DNA of 64,000 nucleotides, taken from positions 620,001 through 684,000 of the forward strand of contig DLHJ01000014.1 of assembly GCA_002483145.1 (NCBI GenBank). Direction: 5' to 3'. The notes under the pieces are model-generated. The model saw nothing but the letters and a program-made list of their open reading frames with translations, had not been told where the DNA came from and did not search any database. Position 1 is the first letter of the stretch. Every line of letters begins with the position of its first letter. Source of the DNA: Cellvibrio sp. UBA7671. Lineage in GTDB: Bacteria > Pseudomonadota > Gammaproteobacteria > Pseudomonadales > Cellvibrionaceae. The translations under genes were made by a program, and so were the position numbers. Below are positions 58,804 through 64,000 of the stretch, in pieces.

Positions 58804-59133
58804 TCAAGAACCGGCGGGCTTTACACAACCCGCCAGCACCCCCTGCACCTGGTCTACATAGAGTTTTAATTGCGCACGGTCGGTTAACACCAAATTCAAT
58901 AATTCGCAGTCATCTTCATGGCCTTTAATTTTTGTAGTGGCCAGAACTGGTACTGCCGGTAAATCTTTTTGCTCGATGCAAGGCGCTACAACCACTTTGG
59001 TTACGTCTACCGGTGTATATACCGGCACTTCTTTTACGGTGGTGCAGCCAAGCAATATTGAAAACAAAATTATCAGCGCCACAGCAATTAAAACTGATTG
59101 CAAGCTAAGCCCAAACTGGTCTGTTCTAATCAC
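58804..59133 (-). CDS. Outer-membrane spanin (Rz1-like lipoprotein)
   Basis: The 109-residue protein begins at a GTG inside the last codons of the inner spanin gene. A signal segment ends in lipobox ILLGC, so it should be lipidated in the outer membrane. After it is a Pro/Val-rich periplasmic stretch. With the inner spanin it fuses the two membranes at the end of infection. Overlap of four bases (GTGA) is typical of Rz/Rz1 pairs. Confidence 0.82.
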   Translation of the reverse strand: MIRTDQFGLSLQSVLIAVALIILFSILLGCTTVKEVPVYTPVDVTKVVVAPCIEQKDLPAVPVLATTKIKGHEDDCELLNLVLTDRAQLKLYVDQVQGVLAGCVKPAGS

Positions 59134-59522
59134 GGCAACACCTCATCCAAAATTGTTTTACCTATGCCCGCTACGGTGCAGCTGGCGCCTTTGTCTTGCT
59201 CAAGCCATGCAATACGGTTCTGCAATTGGTTAACGCGCTGTGCGGCTTCCTGTTGGGCTTTTAATCGCGCTGCTGCCATTTGCTTTGCAGTTTCCTCAAA
59301 TGCCTTAATGCGCCGCTCTTGATCGCCCAGGTAATCCATTAACCCGCGCACTTCCATGCGTTTTATTAACGCCTCGGCTTGTAGTGTGGTTTTGTCCGCT
59401 TCCAGCTGCTCTATTTCTGCTTGCAGCGTGAAATTGTGAATGCCGGTAGGTATGAGCACCAGCAACAGCAACACGGCCACTACGCCCGCGATATACGCTT
59501 TAATACTGTCGTTTAGAATCAT
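59130..59522 (-). CDS. Inner-membrane spanin (Rz-like)
   Basis: The start at MILNDSIKAYIAG has CGAGG eight bases upstream, so it was preferred over an ATG 15 codons earlier. One N-terminal membrane helix (residues about 9-30) is followed by a long coiled coil (EIEQLEADKTTLQAE to AQQEAAQRVNQLQ), the hallmark of the inner spanin. It overlaps the holin gene end and the outer spanin. Confidence 0.82.
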   Translation of the reverse strand: MILNDSIKAYIAGVVAVLLLLVLIPTGIHNFTLQAEIEQLEADKTTLQAEALIKRMEVRGLMDYLGDQERRIKAFEETAKQMAAARLKAQQEAAQRVNQLQNRIAWLEQDKGASCTVAGIGKTILDEVLP

Positions 59523-59772
59523 CGCTGGCCTCGTAAGGTTCTGGTTGGTTGCTTTTGCGGTTACCAAAATAACTGGCCGCGTTTTGTGTGGCGTTTCCGG
59601 CGATGAATGCGCCTAGCGTCCACTCGCCCAATTCAACAAATTGATCGCCGTTTAAATCTCCCAAGCGCAGTAAAATAAAACTCGCCAGCCCGCACGCCAT
59701 GGTGGCCACAAACCGTGTGCCGCCCACGCGGGTGAAAATGTGCTGCTGGCTACTCAAAATCAGTGCTCTCAA
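59500..59772 (-). CDS. Holin candidate
   Basis: The 90-residue protein has one clear membrane stretch (FVATMACGLASFILLRLG) and a second hydrophobic patch, with a charged C-terminal tail (KSNQPEPYEASDDSKRQY). Its location between endolysin and spanin genes supports a holin. It overlaps the endolysin end by 23 bases. The start codon choice is uncertain. Confidence 0.68.
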   Translation of the reverse strand: MRALILSSQQHIFTRVGGTRFVATMACGLASFILLRLGDLNGDQFVELGEWTLGAFIAGNATQNAASYFGNRKSNQPEPYEASDDSKRQY

Positions 59773-60352
59773 ATAATGTGTAGGTAAAACCGTTGCCGTA
59801 ATGTTTGGCCGCGTAATTGGCCAATTTCATTAACTGGTCAAAGTCCGCGTTGTTGGCCAGCACTTGGCAACCGGCGCTCCACTTGTCCACTTGCTTACTG
59901 GTGCCGGTTGCGCTGGCACGGTGGCAATTCAAACCAATTAATTCACGCACGCCGGTGCGAGCGTTTAAATCCAAATTCGCATCGCGGTTGTTATCGCGGA
60001 TCACCACCGTGGGCAGGCGTTGCACTAGCGCTTCATATTTGCCTTGGTGCATGCCTACTTTCCACAAACCAAAATACTGGCCAGCGGGCAAAATGGCGGT
60101 GCCTTGCATATTGGCAGGGTTCAACCGGTAATAGGTGCCGGGGTCTGTTGTGCAGGGGTATTGCAACAAAATCTGCTCACCGTTTTTGGTGAAGGCAATG
60201 CAAAACAAGTCGTTAAACGTGTTGGCTTGCACATCGCGCATATTGCGGATGCCAATCAGGTTTATGTTGTAATCGCCGTTCTCAAAAAAGTTGTAACCTT
60301 TGGCACGGCTGATTTGTTTTACCGCTTCATAACTCAGGTGTGGCAGTTGCAT
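59750..60352 (-). CDS. Endolysin candidate with YkuD-like SxGC motif
   Basis: The 200-residue protein has no signal peptide. Its core LNCHRASATGTSKQV and DKWSAGCQVL places a His and a Cys in the arrangement of YkuD-type L,D-transpeptidase catalytic motifs (H...SxGC). That suggests a peptidoglycan-cutting or -modifying enzyme and the lysis endolysin, as it is followed by holin and spanins. It lacks standard muramidase or amidase motifs. The assignment combines motif and position. Confidence 0.68.
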   Translation of the reverse strand: MQLPHLSYEAVKQISRAKGYNFFENGDYNINLIGIRNMRDVQANTFNDLFCIAFTKNGEQILLQYPCTTDPGTYYRLNPANMQGTAILPAGQYFGLWKVGMHQGKYEALVQRLPTVVIRDNNRDANLDLNARTGVRELIGLNCHRASATGTSKQVDKWSAGCQVLANNADFDQLMKLANYAAKHYGNGFTYTLFESTDFE

Positions 60353-60585
60353 TACATCGCCCTTTGTTTTTTCTGAAACACTTCACGCTGGTGAAAACCT
60401 TCGCATTCTGTACACCGCTTCACACCGCCTAACGCTTGCCTTTTTTGATCAATCTCAAAACCGCAATCCGTGCAGTGCGTAAGGCTTATGATGTGAAACG
60501 TGTTCTTGCTTAACTGCGCCTGCAATGCGGTGCTGTTGAGCGTTGCTTGCAGGTCTACCGCCTCATCCAAATTGTCGGCTGGCAT
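60352..60585 (-). CDS. TraR/DksA-like zinc-finger protein
   Basis: The 77-residue protein carries the C4 zinc finger CTDCGFEI...RCTECEGFH of the TraR/DksA family. Proteins of this type bind RNA polymerase in the secondary channel or, in phages, sit among late genes with unknown effect. It overlaps tube and endolysin genes by one base each. It could modulate host or late transcription (inference). Confidence 0.82.
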   Translation of the reverse strand: MPADNLDEAVDLQATLNSTALQAQLSKNTFHIISLTHCTDCGFEIDQKRQALGGVKRCTECEGFHQREVFQKKQRAM

Positions 60586-61037
60586 TAGCGGATGTTTTCT
60601 GTTTCAGCTGAATCCAAATACGGCACACCGTTAATGCGTACAAAATCAGGACTGGTGATATCAAACGGCAATTTGTGCATTAACTTTTCACCGCCTTTTG
60701 AATCCACGCTGATCAAATCACTAATGCGCAACTTGCAACCAAATGCTTCAATGTTTAATGTTTCGTCGTCCACCTCCGCATTACTCACAATGTCGAAGGG
60801 TTCCAGTTTTTTGAAACTTCCAGCTTTCTTCGCCGCAGCTACAATCAAATTAAAGTTTTGTGTATCCACCTCAATTTCACCGGAGCCACTGGTATCGCCA
60901 TCCACAAATCCATTAGCAATGCCACGTGTTTTTGCGACCGCAGTACCATCATCAATACTGATACTGAAAGTGTTTACATGTATCATCAAATCACTGAGCA
61001 TGATGTCTACGTCTTTACCACCAATGCGACTACCCAT
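60585..61037 (-). CDS. Tail tube protein (DUF2597 family)
   Basis: The 150-residue protein (GGKDVDIMLSDLMIHVNTFSISIDD) belongs to the DUF2597 family, which lies after the sheath in HP1-like phages and acts as the tail tube. The gene follows the sheath gene by 60 bases. The beta-rich pattern fits a tube monomer. Confidence 0.8.
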   Translation of the reverse strand: MGSRIGGKDVDIMLSDLMIHVNTFSISIDDGTAVAKTRGIANGFVDGDTSGSGEIEVDTQNFNLIVAAAKKAGSFKKLEPFDIVSNAEVDDETLNIEAFGCKLRISDLISVDSKGGEKLMHKLPFDITSPDFVRINGVPYLDSAETENIR

Positions 61038-61097
61038 TTTTTACTCCACAAATTTCAAAAAAATAAATTCAGTTTTTTACTGCAACAAGCGGCGGAA

Positions 61098-62210
61098 TTA
61101 ACCGCCGGTGCTGCTTAAATCCAAAATCAAATTGGCGGTGATCTCTTTGGGTGAATTCCATGGGCGCACTTTGATGTACACCTCAACCGCGTTTTGGCTT
61201 GGCCATACAATGGTGATGCTGTCGTCAGCCGGTGGGCGGATCTCGCCGGGGAATTGATCCCCTGCAAACACGGTGCTTTTGCTCATCTCGCGCAGTGGTC
61301 GCATGAAATAAGTTTTGTTGCTGGCGATTGAAATAGAGCTGTCATTCAAGCGGCGGTCTGCAATGCGGCGAATTGCCAAAATGCGAACAGCTCGGGCGGC
61401 CTTGTCGATCACGCGCAGGTTTTCTATCACTTGGTAATCACCGCCCGGCTCATCCAGCAAGTTGCAATCGCTCCAGAACATGCCGGGGTAGTCGGTGTAC
61501 CACTGGGGCACGCTCAAGCGGTTCGCGTCCAACGTGGTTAAAACAGCCGCTGGCAGCGTTTGGCCGGTGCTGTCCACTGGTGCATCACCCAAGGCCAGCA
61601 GAGAGCCTGTAGAAACGCGCATAGGCGAATCAGCAATGCTTACAGCGCGGTTGCATAAACGGCCACACAACACGCCCAGATTGTTGCCATGCAGTTGGGG
61701 TACTGGTGATACACGGTAGGCGCTGATTCCGGCTGTAAGCGCAGCCTGTGCAGCGGTGTACTGCGCCCATGTTTGTGTGTCTGCATCGATGCCTGGTGTT
61801 GCAATCAGGATCGCTACACGGCGCGCTTGTTGGGTGCGGATGGCTTCAGCTTTGGTGAATGCCGCTGTGAAATCAGCTCCAGTGGCTACCGGCAAACACA
61901 CAGCCACCAGTTCGGTGGATACAGTGAGGAAGGCCAAGTCCAACGCCTCACGCCAATCATCGTCTGCTGCGATTGGAGCGGCGTAGGCCTGCCAGTTCTC
62001 GCCGCCGTTGGCGCGGGCTGCAATCACTTGAGTTTTCAAATCGCTTGCGGCGGCACCCAGCAACACATCTAAATCGCTCTGTGTGTTTAGTGAGAGCACA
62101 TCGCCCACACCGGTTGCACACACACCAATAAAAAGTGTTTTTCGCTCGACCTCAGGAAAGTTGCCTTGCCCCAAGTTGAGGTTGTTAACCGTTACTTTGC
62201 CCTGACCCAT
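61098..62210 (-). CDS. Tail sheath protein (DUF2586 family)
   Basis: The 370-residue protein forms the contractile sheath. It begins GQGKVTVNNLNLGQG and contains AARANGGENWQAYAAPI, both characteristic of DUF2586. The C-terminal part (RPWNSPKEITANLILDLSS) ends in a beta strand that would link to neighbouring subunits. Its presence makes the phage a myovirus. Confidence 0.85.
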   Translation of the reverse strand: MGQGKVTVNNLNLGQGNFPEVERKTLFIGVCATGVGDVLSLNTQSDLDVLLGAAASDLKTQVIAARANGGENWQAYAAPIAADDDWREALDLAFLTVSTELVAVCLPVATGADFTAAFTKAEAIRTQQARRVAILIATPGIDADTQTWAQYTAAQAALTAGISAYRVSPVPQLHGNNLGVLCGRLCNRAVSIADSPMRVSTGSLLALGDAPVDSTGQTLPAAVLTTLDANRLSVPQWYTDYPGMFWSDCNLLDEPGGDYQVIENLRVIDKAARAVRILAIRRIADRRLNDSSISIASNKTYFMRPLREMSKSTVFAGDQFPGEIRPPADDSITIVWPSQNAVEVYIKVRPWNSPKEITANLILDLSSTGG

Positions 62211-62212
62211 AG

Positions 62213-62860
62213 CTACACCCTTGAATGAATTGTGTTGTCAAAAACCTTGTTTACGAATGCGCCCACTTGCGCATTAGTCGCGCCTAAAAATGGGCGCCCT
62301 GGTACGGTTGTTACCCATGCCTTTTTCGGCTGTTCATCGCGCAGGATTGTTAGAATAAATCCCGCTTGTTTCTGTTTTAAATTTTCCTGAATCCACTTGA
62401 GCGATGGCTTGCGCCATTTCTTGCTGCCCTTCACGCGGATTTTGTAACCTTCATCGCGCAATGCCTTTGCTTGCTTTTTTGTTGCTGGCTCTTCGTAATG
62501 CGCGCTAATGCCTTTTTCTTTTGCAACAGCGGCGGCGGTCATTACTTTGGTTACGCCTTCATGCTGCTGGTAGGCAACGCTTCCGCGAAAACCTACATCC
62601 ACAAAATCCGGCGTTACAAAGTTGGCCTGCACCTGCCGGGCTAAATGCCGCAACAGTTTTCTATCGTTACCGCGTTTGCGCGGTGCCCAAGAGCGGCCTT
62701 CTACATCGCGTTGCGCTTTTAAATTGCGGATGCTTTGCCGCTTAATTTCCCTGCCAAACCCGCCTAACAGTTGGCGGCGTTTGCGCGCGGGAAGTTTTAA
62801 AAGTTCAAGGCGCTTTTGTGCATCCAAGTGGCCAAAAAAATTAATTCGCAGGTCGCTCAT
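62213..62860 (-). CDS. Tail completion/virion morphogenesis protein (gpS-like)
   Basis: The 215-residue basic protein has the family opening LLKLPARKRRQLLGGFGREI and a central GRSWAPRKRG that marks the phage virion morphogenesis (gpS) family. It acts at the head-tail junction. It overlaps gpR by 20 bases. Confidence 0.85.
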   Translation of the reverse strand: MSDLRINFFGHLDAQKRLELLKLPARKRRQLLGGFGREIKRQSIRNLKAQRDVEGRSWAPRKRGNDRKLLRHLARQVQANFVTPDFVDVGFRGSVAYQQHEGVTKVMTAAAVAKEKGISAHYEEPATKKQAKALRDEGYKIRVKGSKKWRKPSLKWIQENLKQKQAGFILTILRDEQPKKAWVTTVPGRPFLGATNAQVGAFVNKVFDNTIHSRV

Positions 62861-63332
62861 ATGGATGATCCGTTGGGCGCTGTTGCGTATCGCCTACGCC
62901 GACTTTGCTTGCATCGGTAATCACTGCCGGTGCAACGCTGTAGCGGTTGCCGCGATACAGGATTTTTCCGCTATCGTCCGGGACGATGGTAATGTCCTCA
63001 TCAAACGAAATTTTTACCTGCACATCTGTAGTGCTGTCATCGAGCGGTGTTACATCCCATTCGGGCATCGGTAAGTCTTGTTCGGTTCGCTTACCATCGT
63101 TTTCCATCAACCAAATACTAACCATCACCAAAAAATCAGAGGCGTCCTGGCTGTATCGCTCAACATCAAAAACAGCGTCATAACGGAACCGGCAAATAAC
63201 GTATCCATTGCCCTCTCGCTTGCCCGAGTATTCACTCGCACCGTTTTCCATCCAGTAATCAAATTGCTCTGCCGCAAATAATTTCTGGTTAATTAAAAAT
63301 GTGGCAAGTGCCTGCATTTTTGCGAGTGCCAT
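62841..63332 (-). CDS. Tail completion protein (gpR-like)
   Basis: The 163-residue acidic protein (FLINQKLFAAEQFDYW; then RYDAVFDVERYSQDA) fits P2 gpR by size, composition and position between gpL and gpS. It completes the tail end that joins the head. Confidence 0.8.
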   Translation of the reverse strand: MALAKMQALATFLINQKLFAAEQFDYWMENGASEYSGKREGNGYVICRFRYDAVFDVERYSQDASDFLVMVSIWLMENDGKRTEQDLPMPEWDVTPLDDSTTDVQVKISFDEDITIVPDDSGKILYRGNRYSVAPAVITDASKVGVGDTQQRPTDHPYERPAN

Positions 63333-63797
63333 TTACAGCAGCTCCACGCTTACGTTTTCAGTTAACCCCAACAGGCGACGAATAGCGCGGCCAGATTGGG
63401 CAAGGTGATATTGGATTGTGTCGTCACCTTCTTTGGCTAGATTCTCTGCTTGTTCCCGGCGGTTGAGAGTGGCGAACGCCATCACTAACAAGCCCATAGC
63501 TCTGCAAAAAACTGCGCGTTTGTATTGCTCCACTTTTGTGAGCTCATCACCAATCATCGCGGCGTCTACTTGTTCCAGCATGGTGTGGCCCAGGGCGACC
63601 CATTCCGCTTTTTTCACAGCCAACTGCGCGTTGCAATCGCTAATAGCTAAACGGGTGTGGTGTTCAATCACATCGCTTTTGTATTCCGCTGGCACCCGGT
63701 AAAACCGTTGCAGCTCACCCAGTTTAATATCGGGGTAAAAACCGTCATTGGTTATTTCCGTGTTTAAAAACGTGTCTGGCTTGCCGGTGAAACTCAT
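63333..63797 (-). CDS. Head completion protein (gpL-like)
   Basis: The 154-residue protein starts MSFTGKPDTFL (an ATG preferred over a TTG five codons earlier). FYPDIKLGELQRFYRVP is typical of the gpL family, which sits at the head's portal vertex. It ends the capsid module and starts the tail module. Confidence 0.85.
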   Translation of the reverse strand: MSFTGKPDTFLNTEITNDGFYPDIKLGELQRFYRVPAEYKSDVIEHHTRLAISDCNAQLAVKKAEWVALGHTMLEQVDAAMIGDELTKVEQYKRAVFCRAMGLLVMAFATLNRREQAENLAKEGDDTIQYHLAQSGRAIRRLLGLTENVSVELL

Positions 63798-63826
63798 TAC
63801 TACTACTCGCAATTAGACACTGAGCA

Positions 63827-63869
63827 AAACGGGTTTAGGTAAAGCGAACTTCGTTTACCGCCCCCGTTT
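63827..63869. other. Strong hairpin between capsid and tail modules
   Basis: Outer arms AAACGGG/CCCGTTT enclose a nearly perfect GGTAAA(G)CGAA-C-TTCGTTTACC hairpin. It lies between the end of the upstream capsid-module gene and gpL. On the minus strand it lacks a real T tract, so it may be an RNA-processing or partial-termination site. Confidence 0.5.
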
Positions 63870-63899
63870 GCCAGTGCTCTCGGGGAGAGACGTTTTCAG

Positions 63900-64000
63900 C
63901 TACTTAAATTCAGTAAGTGGCTTATTTAAGTTTTTCTGCACGCGGTGCAATGCACCTTTAACACCGTGTTTTTCAGGATTAGCCGCAACTGCTTTCAAAA
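63900..64000 (-). CDS. Carboxy end of a capsid-module gene, probably small terminase (gpM-like)
   Basis: A minus-strand frame open at the right edge ends with the TAG at 63900-63902. The visible residues (LKAVAANPEKHGVKGA, then LHRVQKNLNKPLTEFK) are basic and helical. In P2/HP1 phages the gene before gpL is the small terminase subunit, so that is the likely identity; no domain is visible. Confidence 0.5.
   Translation of the reverse strand, partial: LKAVAANPEKHGVKGALHRVQKNLNKPLTEFK

Overview
The window looks like the chromosome of a gammaproteobacterium close to Cellvibrio/Pseudomonas (inference from gene order and protein similarity recalled from memory; no search was run). Two clusters point there: ndk-rlmN-pilF-rodZ-ispG-hisS-yfgM-bamB-der, and an iscR-led SUF cluster. 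The first 39.4 kb is ordinary core chromosome. The remaining 24.6 kb starts at a tRNA-Leu(CAA) gene and is the tail-end half of a P2/HP1-type contractile-tail prophage that runs off the right edge.

Core part, left to right: the 3' part of a FucP/GluP-type sugar transporter; moaCDE (molybdopterin synthase genes); dusA; tal with an overlapping TerB-like gene; a response regulator/PP2C phosphatase plus STAS antagonist pair; der; the bamB-to-ndk run of minus-strand genes; the Fe-S assembly operon iscR-iscS-sufB-C-D-S-A-T-E; divergent trmJ and suhB separated by a large palindrome; an RND efflux operon whose TetR gene comes last; a PAS-PAS hybrid sensor kinase; and queA-tgt-secD-secF, from which yajC is missing.

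The interval between queA and the first gene after the tRNA (39.4-40.2 kb) holds an inverted remnant of a tRNA-Leu anticodon arm, the tRNA-Leu gene with its own promoter and terminator, and GGGGGCAC-type repeats that may be integrase sites. From 40.2 to 45.6 kb there is an accessory (moron) island. It holds a divergent SRAP (YedK/HMCES-like) gene, and converging on it two tandem paralogous small genes directly under a near-consensus LexA box. It also has a structured leader resembling C4 antisense RNA in front of a small gene, and AT-rich membrane and soluble genes that look like phage-exclusion or defence factors. The AT-rich genes are separated by intergenic repeats.

From 45.6 kb to the right edge, minus-strand late phage genes run toward the tRNA. 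In transcription order they are: end of a probable small terminase gene, head completion gpL, tail completion gpR and gpS, sheath (DUF2586), tube (DUF2597), a zinc-finger protein, endolysin, holin, Rz/Rz1 spanins, DUF6127, a tail assembly chaperone with a probable -1 frameshift extension, tape measure, DUF2590, baseplate J, gpI, a tail fibre, a possible beta-propeller protein, three unrecognised proteins, hub and spike candidates, and a second fibre block. Integrase, repressor, replication, portal and capsid genes are not in view and should lie beyond 64000.

Most interesting candidates: the LexA-box paralog pair converging on SRAP (40187-41682), the C4-like RNA switch (42580-42808), the repeat-punctuated defence-like cassettes (43126-45546), and the unannotated frameshift product of the tail chaperone (57984-58447).
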